NCBI GenBank assembly: GCA_937884735.1
Contig: CAKZYI010000490.1
Location: 1 to 5,647 of the forward strand
Source: an uncultured Pleurocapsa sp.
Lineage (GTDB): Bacteria > Cyanobacteriota > Cyanobacteriia > Cyanobacteriales > Xenococcaceae
Direction: 5' to 3'
DNA length: 5,647 bases
Shown: positions 1 through 5,540 of the stretch, one piece after another
Layout: every line of letters starts with the position of its first letter
Position numbering within the stretch: position 1 is the stretch's first letter
The notes under the pieces: generated by a model
The model's database searches: none
Told to the model about the DNA's origin: nothing
Seen by the model: only the letters and a program-made list of their open reading frames with translations
Made by a program: the position numbers and the translations under genes

Positions 1-603
1 AGCGGACATTTAGCTAAAGGTGCAATAAACCTTGGTGCGACTGTTACCTTGATGACCAGAAAACAGTTACAGTCAAAAGTCTTTGATGCCGATCCTGGTT
101 GGTTAGGACCAAAATATCTCAAGGATTTTCACGCGGAAACCAATTGGTACGAACGCAGTCGGCAAATACAAGAAGCCCGTAATGGGGGTTCGATGACTCC
201 AGATATGATGCTGCAATTAAACCAAGCAGTCAAGGAAGGGAAAGTAAGCATTAATGAATGCTGTCAAGTCAGCGGTGCACATTGGCAAGATAACTTCTGG
301 CAAGTTAATTGTCACATTGGATGCAAACATCAAGTTAACCGTATTTGGTTAGCTACTGGTACGAGATTTGATGTTACCGAGCATCCTTTATTACAAGACG
401 TACTAGAAGCTTATCCCACAGAAATAGTTAATGGCTTACCCGTACTAGACGAACATCTACGTCTGCCCAAGTCCAACTTTTTTATTATGGGTGGTTTGGC
501 TGCCTTACGAATTGGTCCTGTTGCCAGAAATATCGGCGGTGGGAAAATGGCGTGTCAACGTATCGTGCCAGCAATTGTTAAACCTAGTTTGGCGATTGGG
601 TGA
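1..603 (+). CDS. FAD/NAD(P)-binding oxidoreductase (5' truncated by window edge)
   Basis: The reading frame is open from base 1 to a TGA at 601-603 and gives 200 residues, so the start and the FAD-binding N-terminus lie outside the window. The TTG and ATG at 49-54 are internal codons, because coherent sequence (SGHLAKGAINLGATVTLM) precedes them. That opening stretch looks like the end of a Gly-rich nucleotide-binding turn and its helix, followed by the second Rossmann strand, as in NADPH-binding domains of SidA/lysine-ornithine monooxygenase-like and pyridine-nucleotide flavoproteins. Near fragment residue 116 the segment IWLATGTRFDV carries the ATG motif typical of these flavoproteins. The end (FFIMGGLAALRIGPVARNIGG, around 160-180) resembles their C-terminal FAD-contacting segment. 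The protein is probably a soluble cytoplasmic flavoprotein; its substrate cannot be read from the sequence. Its last 33 bases recur in diverged form at 3667-3699. Confidence 0.85.
   Translation, partial: SGHLAKGAINLGATVTLMTRKQLQSKVFDADPGWLGPKYLKDFHAETNWYERSRQIQEARNGGSMTPDMMLQLNQAVKEGKVSINECCQVSGAHWQDNFWQVNCHIGCKHQVNRIWLATGTRFDVTEHPLLQDVLEAYPTEIVNGLPVLDEHLRLPKSNFFIMGGLAALRIGPVARNIGGGKMACQRIVPAIVKPSLAIG
571..603 (+). repeat. Direct repeat A, copy 1 (3' end of the oxidoreductase gene)
   Basis: The last ten codons and stop of the flavoprotein gene (residues AIVKPSLAIG, then TGA) match 3667-3699 in the same orientation at 29 of 33 bases. The four differences are the third bases of Pro, Ile and Gly codons and TGA versus TAA, so both copies encode the same peptide. 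Weaker similarity continues beyond the stop: a T-run and then a gcgatc core in both copies. Confidence 0.7.
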
Positions 604-656
604 TTTTTTTTGTTTGCGATCGGCATCGCCAATATAAATTGACTTCATCTTAATCG

Positions 657-707
657 TCAAAATTCCAAGTATAAAATACTATAGAAAAGACTGGGAACTT
701 TGCTCAT
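657..707 (-). pseudogene. hicA: HicA-like toxin remnant (N-terminal codons only)
   Basis: The ATG at 705-707 overlaps the hicB stop in an ATGA arrangement, the usual coupling in hicB-hicA operons. Translation gives MSKVPSL, which matches the start of many HicA-family toxins, then an unrelated tail and a TGA at 657-659 after only 16 codons. HicA toxins are small mRNA interferases of about 60-80 residues with a double-stranded RNA-binding fold and a catalytic His in a GSH-type motif. None of that is present in any frame down to the end of the flavoprotein gene at 603. The rest of the toxin gene has therefore been deleted or replaced, and the remnant cannot encode a toxin. The call rests on seven residues plus the context after hicB, so the family assignment is an inference. 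Confidence 0.6.
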
Positions 708-904
708 ATAACTAATTCTCGAACAATAGCATCTTTGTTATCAGTGGCTTCTTCTAGTGGTTCGAGATACAGTTTGATCGCTTCAGTGATATTAGCTAAA
801 GCCTCATCAATATTATTCCCCTCACTAATACAACCAGGTAAGGCAGGTACGAAGACGGTATATCACTCTTCATCACTGGGTTCTAAAATTACTTGTAGTT
901 TCAT
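704..904 (-). pseudogene. hicB: HicB-family antitoxin with in-frame stop at codon 14
   Basis: Read from the ATG at 902-904, the frame gives MKLQVILEPSDEE, a TGA at 863-865, then YTVFVPALPGCISEGNNI and DEALANITEAIKLYLEPLEE to a TGA at 704-706. This is the whole short HicB antitoxin (66 codons): a YTV-VPxLPGC core and the EALxNIxEAIxLYLE helix. The stop falls just before the conserved Tyr, where family members usually have Gly. GGA to TGA is one base change, which suggests a simple nonsense mutation. There is no frameshift anywhere. In an intact system HicB neutralises HicA and takes part in autorepression. Here the antitoxin is cut after 13 residues and the toxin is gone, so the module is dead. 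No start codon in a good context follows the stop to rescue the core. The upstream bases show no clear Shine-Dalgarno sequence. Confidence 0.85.
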
Positions 905-917
905 TTTTTCATTTTTT
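902..917 (+). repeat. Tandem duplication of CATTTTTT at the hicB start
   Basis: Two exact 8-base copies of CATTTTTT abut. On the minus strand they give two ATGs 8 bases apart. The upstream one (910-912) opens a three-codon frame, ATG AAA AAA TGA, whose stop overlaps the hicB ATG. Slippage in an A-rich leader is the simplest origin. Confidence 0.6.
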
Positions 918-994
918 AGATACTATATATCTATAATCTGACATCTTAATCGATAGTATGTTGAGTTACTGGAATTTTATAGTTTTACAATTAT

Positions 995-1034
995 GTGATC
1001 GCACTATACTTATATTCAATAACCTTTTTAATAA
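995..1034 (+). repeat. Dispersed repeat B, copy 1
   Basis: This 40-base noncoding stretch aligns without gaps to 3622-3661 in the same orientation, 33 of 40 bases identical (starts GTGATCGCA, ends near CTTTTTnATAA). Both copies lie in AT-rich intergenic DNA and neither is coding. The first nine bases resemble common cyanobacterial HIP1-like sequence, so the true signal is somewhat weaker than the raw identity suggests. Apart from this, 905-1117 holds only AT-rich sequence and a possible terminator. Confidence 0.4.
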
Positions 1035-1064
1035 AAAAAACTAGCTTGCAGAAAATAAATGCAA
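1033..1064 (-). terminator. Possible weak rho-independent terminator of the MATE gene
   Basis: On the minus strand TTGCA (1060-1064) can pair with TGCAA (1046-1050) across a nine-base loop, followed after GCTAG by eight T residues (1033-1040). It lies about 55 bases past the MATE stop in the right orientation. The five-pair stem is short and AT-rich, so activity is doubtful. Confidence 0.3.
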
Positions 1065-1117
1065 TCTCGATCAGGTGATTTAGAAAATTATCTTAATTTC
1101 ACTTTGCCCTACGGCTT

Positions 1118-2527
1118 TTAATTAACCCATGCGTCAGATCGCCAACGCGTCCATAAAATTAGACCTAATATAACCATATAAAGAGCGTAAGCAAACCAGC
1201 CACCCCAAACTCCAAAGCCAAGCCCAGGTAGAAAGTCAATAAAACCACCTCGATCTGTGAAAGAGAGCATATGTGCCAGGGGAACAAAGCCCAGCAAAGA
1301 AACCACCAAACCAACTAGGGCAGGAAATTCTAGGTCTTCTGCTCCTTGCAAACAAAAGGTTGAAGCAATTACTAAAGCATGAAAAAACTGATAGCTAGCA
1401 GCGATCCAAAGTAATTTAGGTGCGATCTCCATGACTTCTGCTGCATGAGGATTGCTAGTATTTACAAAAGGAACAATTGCCCACTTGCCAACAATTGCCA
1501 AACCCAAGCCAAAAACTACCATATAAACAACAGACAAACGAATAATCCCATTACCGACTCGTTTTGCCCAAATGCGATCGCCCGCACCTAATGATTGCCC
1601 AACTAAAATAATTCCTGCTTCGCCAAAACCAACTATCGGTTGGTAGGCAAAAGCCAGTAGAGCCATCACAATTTGCGTCGCTGCACCAGGAGCAACTCCC
1701 AATTCAACCTGCATCATTTGAAAAAATGCCAGGGCAATCAAATCTACTGCCATAAATAAGCCTGTAAATACCCCCATGCGGGTTATCTGCCAAATTTCTT
1801 TGAGATTGGGATACCAAGTGTTATGAGTGCGATAGATCTGGCGCATTTTGGGCTGTAGAAAGAGCCAGAATAAAATTAGTAAAGCGATCGCTTGAGAAGT
1901 TGTTGTTGCCCAACCTACACCAGCAATGCCCCATCCCCATTCAAAGATAAATAGCTGATTTAAGATGGGATTCACCAGGCAAACAACAGCACTAACAATA
2001 AAGGCTACGCGGGTACGATTAATAGCATTAAAAAAACCTCTTAATGTCCACTCCGCAACCACTATCGAGCCTCCCAGCATTCTGGGAAACCAATACAATA
2101 GTGCCAAAGATTCAACCTGAGATTCCAAACCAAACGGTACAAGGAAAACCGCTCCCTGAGTCGCCAAAAAACTATAAAAAGGAATGGGTAATCCCGCAGC
2201 CCAAATTCCCATCCAAGCCATTCTTGCTGCCTTAGTTAAATTGCTACTACCGTAGGCTTGGGCGGCTTTTGTTTGCACTGCAACCCCAATACAAGCCAAA
2301 ATCATCACCCAGACAAACATCAACCAATTAATCGCCCCCACCGCAGCCGTAGCATCGGTAGAAATTCGTCCGACAAACCAAGTATCGGTTAAGTTAATCA
2401 GAATATAAGTCAAGCTATCGAGAAATAAAGGCAATGCTAGGGTGGCAATCGCTAGATAATCGATTATCTTTTTCCCTTGAGGGGTTATTTTTAAAGCTGG
2501 TAAATGAGATTCGGGATTAACAGTCAT
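1118..2527 (-). CDS. MATE-family multidrug/toxin efflux transporter
   Basis: This 469-residue inner-membrane protein has the length and pattern of MATE exporters, which expel cationic or other small molecules using a Na+ or H+ gradient. It is hydrophobic throughout and consistent with 12 membrane segments in two six-helix halves. Family signatures seen are LTDTWFVGRIS (46-56), the half-ending region LRGFFNAINRTR (162-173) followed by NPILNQLFIFEWGWGIAGVG (186-205), and the second-half counterpart VGQSLGAGDRIWAKR (309-323). It looks DinF-like, but I cannot tell the substrate or coupling ion. The ATG at 2525-2527 is chosen because the amphipathic leader and first helix follow directly; no clear Shine-Dalgarno sequence precedes it. 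The gene lies 94 bases downstream of the AraC-type regulator on the same strand, so it is probably that regulator's target. No internal stop or frameshift is seen. Confidence 0.93.
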   Translation of the reverse strand: MTVNPESHLPALKITPQGKKIIDYLAIATLALPLFLDSLTYILINLTDTWFVGRISTDATAAVGAINWLMFVWVMILACIGVAVQTKAAQAYGSSNLTKAARMAWMGIWAAGLPIPFYSFLATQGAVFLVPFGLESQVESLALLYWFPRMLGGSIVVAEWTLRGFFNAINRTRVAFIVSAVVCLVNPILNQLFIFEWGWGIAGVGWATTTSQAIALLILFWLFLQPKMRQIYRTHNTWYPNLKEIWQITRMGVFTGLFMAVDLIALAFFQMMQVELGVAPGAATQIVMALLAFAYQPIVGFGEAGIILVGQSLGAGDRIWAKRVGNGIIRLSVVYMVVFGLGLAIVGKWAIVPFVNTSNPHAAEVMEIAPKLLWIAASYQFFHALVIASTFCLQGAEDLEFPALVGLVVSLLGFVPLAHMLSFTDRGGFIDFLPGLGFGVWGGWFAYALYMVILGLILWTRWRSDAWVN

Positions 2528-2533
2528 TCTGGT

Positions 2534-2569
2534 TTTATTAGACTAAATCGAGAAGTTTTGTCTATTAAA
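2534..2569 (-). promoter_or_regulatory. Inverted repeat before the MATE start codon
   Basis: TTTATTAGAC (2534-2543) and GTCTATTAAA (2560-2569) are inverted copies with 9 of 10 bases pairing, separated by 16 bases. The near arm ends 6 bases from the MATE ATG. A possible -10 box, TACAAT on the minus strand (2586-2591), lies upstream without a convincing -35. If that promoter is real, the repeat would be in the 5' leader. It could be an operator for the adjacent regulator or an RNA hairpin over the ribosome-binding region. The arms are AT-rich, so chance is possible. Confidence 0.4.
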
Positions 2570-2621
2570 GCCAAGCAAGATGGTAATTGTATTGAATATT
2601 TCTCTAATTTTTAGCAGATTC

Positions 2622-3512
2622 TTACTGTTGTTGCCAAAACTTCTTGGGTGTAGTGCCAATTAAACGTTTGAAATGACGAGTAATCTGGCTCTGATCGGCA
2701 AATCCTACTGAATTAGCGATTTCTGAGATAGTTCCTTGGCGCGCAATTATTAGCTGTTTGGCTCGCTCGATTCTTCGTTGAATTACATATTGATGGGGTG
2801 TAATTCTCATCGATTGTTTAAACTGAGTCGCAAAATAGTTAGGGCTAATTCGAGCAATGTTAGCTAACTGTGTCAGGGATAAATTTTCAGCTAAATGTAT
2901 TTCGATATATTCCTTAATCAGATTCAAGATACTGGGAGATAAGTTACTAGCTCCAATTTGAACTAATTGCTGAGTGGAATAATGTCGTAGCAAGTGCGTG
3001 CAGAGAGTTGTTAGTAAAGAATCTAGATATAACTGTCCGCCAAAACCAGGATTTGATAACTCTTGCTGCAGGGATAATGCAATACTGCGTATTAGAGAAG
3101 CGGATACGGCAAACTGCGGTAACAACTCCACCGAATATCCTCTGATAATGTTGCCAACTTGTTGTGTTAGTGCAATAGGATCGAGACATAATGCTAAATA
3201 AGAATGCGATCGATTCCAGCGCGCACTTGCTTCTATTTGAGCGGGAATGACCATTACATCCTCTAGTTTCATCTCTGTCTTTTGAATCTTTCCTTCTGTT
3301 ACCTGTTCGACATAAGTCTTGGGAGAAACTTCAGTATTAATTAAAATCAAATGCTGTTGAGATGCACTCTTTGGTAATTCAGTTGGCAAATGATGATAGT
3401 GAAGTAGCTCAATTCCGACCGAGAGAGTAGCTTGCTGCAACAGTTTTGCACCAAAAACTTCCATTTCTACTTCATTGCGACAGTCGATCGATTGGAGTTT
3501 TTCGGGAAGCAT
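2622..3512 (-). CDS. AraC-family transcriptional regulator
   Basis: This 296-residue protein has the two-part AraC layout. The N-terminal half (about 1-180) is a putative ligand-sensing domain; the stretch VMVIPAQIEASARW (86-99) and the following LALCLDP resemble the cupin-like sensor of related regulators. The C-terminal 105 residues hold the paired helix-turn-helix DNA-binding domain: first HTH about 211-232 (LSLTQLANIARISPNYFATQ), linker helix with RRIERAKQL, second HTH about 260-283 (TISEIANSVGFADQSQITRH), then the conserved GTTPKKFW ending. It acts in the cytoplasm on DNA, usually as an activator responding to a small molecule; the ligand is unknown. The ATG at 3510-3512 is the first in the frame with coherent protein after it; no clear ribosome-binding site precedes it. 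The MATE gene follows on the same strand, so efflux control is the likely job. Confidence 0.93.
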   Translation of the reverse strand: MLPEKLQSIDCRNEVEMEVFGAKLLQQATLSVGIELLHYHHLPTELPKSASQQHLILINTEVSPKTYVEQVTEGKIQKTEMKLEDVMVIPAQIEASARWNRSHSYLALCLDPIALTQQVGNIIRGYSVELLPQFAVSASLIRSIALSLQQELSNPGFGGQLYLDSLLTTLCTHLLRHYSTQQLVQIGASNLSPSILNLIKEYIEIHLAENLSLTQLANIARISPNYFATQFKQSMRITPHQYVIQRRIERAKQLIIARQGTISEIANSVGFADQSQITRHFKRLIGTTPKKFWQQQ

Positions 3513-3575
3513 CGATAATAATTACAGCAAGTTTTGATATATTTTTAAATTTTATATATACAACCTTAATCTAAG

Positions 3576-3608
3576 TTTATTAATTGTCTGGTTTCTAAAT
3601 TTATTAGA
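3576..3608 (-). promoter_or_regulatory. TTTATTA motif pair upstream of the AraC gene
   Basis: TTTATTA at 3576-3582 and TTTATTAGA at 3600-3608 start 24 bases apart, about 65-95 bases before the regulator's start. The longer form is identical to the near arm of the inverted repeat before the MATE gene (2534-2542). Spacing near two helical turns suits an AraC-type dimer, but the region is very AT-rich and the call is tentative. Confidence 0.2.
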
Positions 3609-3621
3609 GTTTTTGTAACAG

Positions 3622-3661
3622 GTGATCGCATTATAAATACATTCAATTATCTTTTTGATAA
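3622..3661 (+). repeat. Dispersed repeat B, copy 2
   Basis: This is the partner of 995-1034 (33 of 40 bases, ungapped, same orientation). It lies five bases before the copied oxidoreductase 3' end at 3667-3699, whereas the first copy of B lies about 390 bases after its copy of A. The order of A and B therefore differs between the two sites. Confidence 0.4.
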
Positions 3662-3666
3662 TGATA

Positions 3667-3699
3667 GCAATTGTTAAACCCAGTTTGGCGATCGGATAA
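3667..3699 (+). pseudogene. Direct repeat A, copy 2: orphan 3' end of the flavoprotein gene
   Basis: These 33 bases encode AIVKPSLAIG and a TAA, the same C-terminus as the gene ending at 603, with only synonymous differences. The sequence immediately upstream does not match the gene, so this is an isolated tail with no coding role of its own. The synonymous pattern suggests it came from a functional, diverged gene copy and did not arise by random duplication of the present one. After the stop a T-run and a gcgatc core resemble the region after 603. The rest of 3513-3745 is AT-rich with no gene seen. Confidence 0.6.
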
Positions 3700-3745
3700 T
3701 TTTTTCATTTAGGATGCGATCACAATATTTGGTTCAATAGTAATT

Positions 3746-4066
3746 TTAAATAATCTGCCTAAAAGTCAAGCTAATTCTTGTTTCTACATTTTTGGCTTTA
3801 GGAATTGCGTGCATCCATTGTTCTTGTACATCATTTCCCATATAGAGCAATGCACCATTTTCTAACCCATACTTGACTTTATACTCTGGGTCAAGCTTGC
3901 TTCGATAAGAGATTACTCGCTCTGCACCCAGAGAAACAATAGCTACACCAGTACCTTTTTTTAGCTCTGCTGCAGAATCAGAGTAATAGCCCATTTTTAA
4001 GTTACCATCATGATAATAATTCATTAAATATAGCTTTGTTATATTAGTTGTTAATTTCAATTGCAT
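3746..4066 (-). pseudogene. AlkB-like 2OG-Fe(II) dioxygenase, C-terminal fragment lacking an iron ligand
   Basis: From the ATG at 4064-4066 the frame gives 106 residues that match the C-terminal half of AlkB-type dioxygenases, which oxidatively demethylate alkylated nucleic acid. Visible are LMNYYHDGNLKMGYYSDSAA (14-33), VAIVSLGAERVISYRSK (41-57), the segment GALLYMGNDVQEQWMHAIPK (71-90) and RISLTFRQ (97-104). The second iron His (H86) and the 2-oxoglutarate-binding Arg residues (R97, R103) are present. The first His of the HxD motif is replaced by Tyr 28 (codon TAC at 3983-3985, one base from CAC), giving YSD. The family is roughly 190-210 residues, so the N-terminal half, including the nucleotide-recognition lid, is missing. 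A TTG two codons upstream adds little, and an in-frame TAG lies just before it. Both the truncation and the lost ligand argue that it is inactive as a demethylase. Confidence 0.75.
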
Positions 4067-4128
4067 AGACAAAGAACGATCGCTTTTCTAACTGTTTTAA
4101 AATTTTAGGCAATCGCAGCATGTGCTTA

Positions 4129-4605
4129 TTATGATGCAATAGTCCAAGCTACATATCCTTCGTGGTGGTGTTCGAGACAGAATTCTTTTTCTAAATTCAA
4201 CACCCACATGTCGAAGTCTTCATCAGCCATAATACTTGAATTTTCTGCTGCTAGATTGGCAGCTATTTCCAATATGGGTTTGTAGCCATCACTCCAGGTT
4301 ACAAAGACAGTATCCGATGCATCTAAATTCTGTGTAATGATAGTTGCAATGATTTTATTTCTTTCAGTAAGGTCATCGTAAGTGACTTTTTCCGAGTTTG
4401 AAATTTTGTCCCAATCGAGACCTGAAAATTGTGCTGGATAGGTAGACAGGACTTTAGTTACTTTTTCACAATTGATATGGATGCAATATTCAATGCTATT
4501 CCAATCGAGATATTTGATTAGGTCGTTAATACGCTTAAGACGATTTTCGAGCGACCGTTTGACTTTCAAAGCCTCACGTTTTTTAATTAGTTTTTCGCGA
4601 TTCAT
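4129..4605 (-). CDS. Hypothetical protein, 158 residues
   Basis: I do not recognise this family with certainty. The frame is uninterrupted from ATG (4603-4605) to TAA. The first 30 residues are Lys/Arg/Leu-rich (MNREKLIKKREALKVKRSLE and on) and probably form a charged helix or short coiled coil. The middle contains Asp/Trp-rich sequence (SGLDWDKISN, 61-70). The end has VFVTWSDGYKPILEI (100-114), then acidic DEDFDMWVLN (128-137) and CLEHHHEGYVAW (143-154). The order of a WSDG-P-L segment, an acidic D-W segment and a final H-EG-W segment recalls small immunity-type proteins such as those against contact-dependent toxins, but this is only a resemblance. There is no signal peptide or membrane segment, so it is likely cytoplasmic. 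It stands alone, with no toxin gene adjacent in this window. Its amino-acid makeup and intact frame suggest a real gene. Confidence 0.65.
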   Translation of the reverse strand: MNREKLIKKREALKVKRSLENRLKRINDLIKYLDWNSIEYCIHINCEKVTKVLSTYPAQFSGLDWDKISNSEKVTYDDLTERNKIIATIITQNLDASDTVFVTWSDGYKPILEIAANLAAENSSIMADEDFDMWVLNLEKEFCLEHHHEGYVAWTIAS

Positions 4606-4724
4606 TCTGCTTAGATAGTTAGGGCAATCGTACCATATATCTACTTTACAAACTTTCGGGCGATCGCTTAATCATTTTCTGAATTACTATTTTCAGGTTT
4701 CGATATTTTCATTTTTTAGTTTAA

Positions 4725-5540
4725 TTAACCCCGCCGACACCATAAAGCCACTACCAAAAACCCAAATAGCTGAACTAAAACAATACTAGGACCACTGGGC
4801 AGATCGATCGCGCCAGAAATGACCATTCCCATTACTCCACTAAATGCACCTATCCCCGCAGCAGAAGCTAAAAATGGGACAAACTGCTGCCAAATTAATC
4901 TGGCAGAAGCAGCAGGAATTACAAGAAAACCATTAACTAATAAGATACCAACTGCTCGAATAGTGAGGGCAATAGTTATTGCTAAAAGCACGATGAAAAA
5001 ATAGCGATGGCTGCGAACGGGTACGCCTTTTACTATGGCTAAATCGTTGTTCAGGGTGAGTAATATTTGCTCTGGTAAACTGATAATTATCCAGGCCAAA
5101 GTTATAACTAAGAGTATAAATATAAAAATTAAATCCCTATTGCTGATCGCTAAAATATCTCCGAACAAAATCGATAATAAATGACCCCGATATCCTTTTA
5201 GATAGCTAAAGCCAATCGTACCTAAAGCGATCGAACCCGATAGGGAAATACACAAAACCGTGTCGCTACCCAAATCGGTTTAGTCAATTAAGTAAATAAC
5301 TCCCAAGCCAAAAGCAACAGTAAAACCAACTAGCGTCCAAGTCGTAGGAAGTTCTAATAAAGCAGCTAAAACCACACCTAGCATTGCCGAATGTCCTACC
5401 GTATCCCCAAATAAAGAGAGACGACGCAAGATGAGAAAACTGCCCAAAATTCCTCCTAAAATACCCAGCAGTACACCACCCATTACCGCCCGTTGCATGA
5501 AGGGTAAACTAAAAAGATTCAGGAAGTCGTTTGGGTTCAT
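4725..5540 (-). pseudogene. Metal (Mn/Zn-type) ABC transporter permease interrupted by an in-frame TAA
   Basis: Read through one stop, the frame from ATG (5538-5540) to TAA (4725-4727) gives 271 codons, normal for ABC-3 family permeases (ZnuB/MntB/TroC type) that import Mn2+ or Zn2+ across the inner membrane. The N-part (1-86) has LPFMQRAVMGGVLLGILGGI, LGSFLILRRLSLFGDTVGHS and two to three membrane helices. Codon 87 is TAA (5280-5282), and the same frame resumes at once with TDLGSDTVLCIS, then SYLKGYRGHLLSILFGDILA, further helices, and the conserved ending DLPSGPSIVLVQLFGFLVVA. Family members have an ordinary residue at codon 87; TAA is one base from Lys, Gln or Glu codons. No frameshift or other damage is seen, so the mutation looks recent, or it is a sequence error. 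The truncated 86-residue product would not form a channel. Internal initiation at the TTG at 5271-5273 is unlikely to rescue it. It follows the ATPase gene in one operon. Confidence 0.88.

Noticed and set aside
604..630. Hairpin GCGAT-CGGC-ATCGC with a T-run, as a terminator for the flavoprotein gene
   Set aside because: On the plus strand the T-run precedes the hairpin, and on the minus strand the hairpin is followed by A residues, so the order is wrong for an intrinsic terminator in either direction.
735..941. 68-residue plus-strand open frame
   Set aside because: It is the antisense shadow of the decayed hicB; its protein is low-complexity with no family resemblance, while the minus strand reads as a clear HicB.
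2044..2235. 63-residue plus-strand frame inside the MATE gene
   Set aside because: It is antisense to a well-supported membrane protein and its proline-rich sequence has no recognisable features.
2947..3201. Open frames on both strands (2947-3189 minus, 2998-3201 plus) inside the AraC gene
   Set aside because: Both overlap the regulator's coding frame and give unlikely, Cys/Arg-scattered proteins; they are shadows.
4073..4128. Upstream frame-shifted extension of the AlkB-like gene (reading LPKILKQLEKRSFFVYA)
   Set aside because: It is a different frame from the fragment and does not resemble the expected AlkB N-terminal region; the fragment's own frame meets a TAG just upstream.
1574..4667. 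Repeated GCGATCGC octamers as a regulatory or CRISPR-like repeat
   Set aside because: These are scattered HIP1 palindromes typical of cyanobacterial genomes, two of them inside the MATE gene, with no regular spacing.
4819..5004. 61-residue plus-strand frame in the permease gene
   Set aside because: It is antisense to conserved permease helices and has no independent support.
863..5282. Stop-codon reassignment or programmed read-through explaining both internal stops
   Set aside because: The two stops differ (TGA and TAA), and TGA or TAA also end the intact genes here, so recoding is not needed; independent nonsense mutations are simpler.
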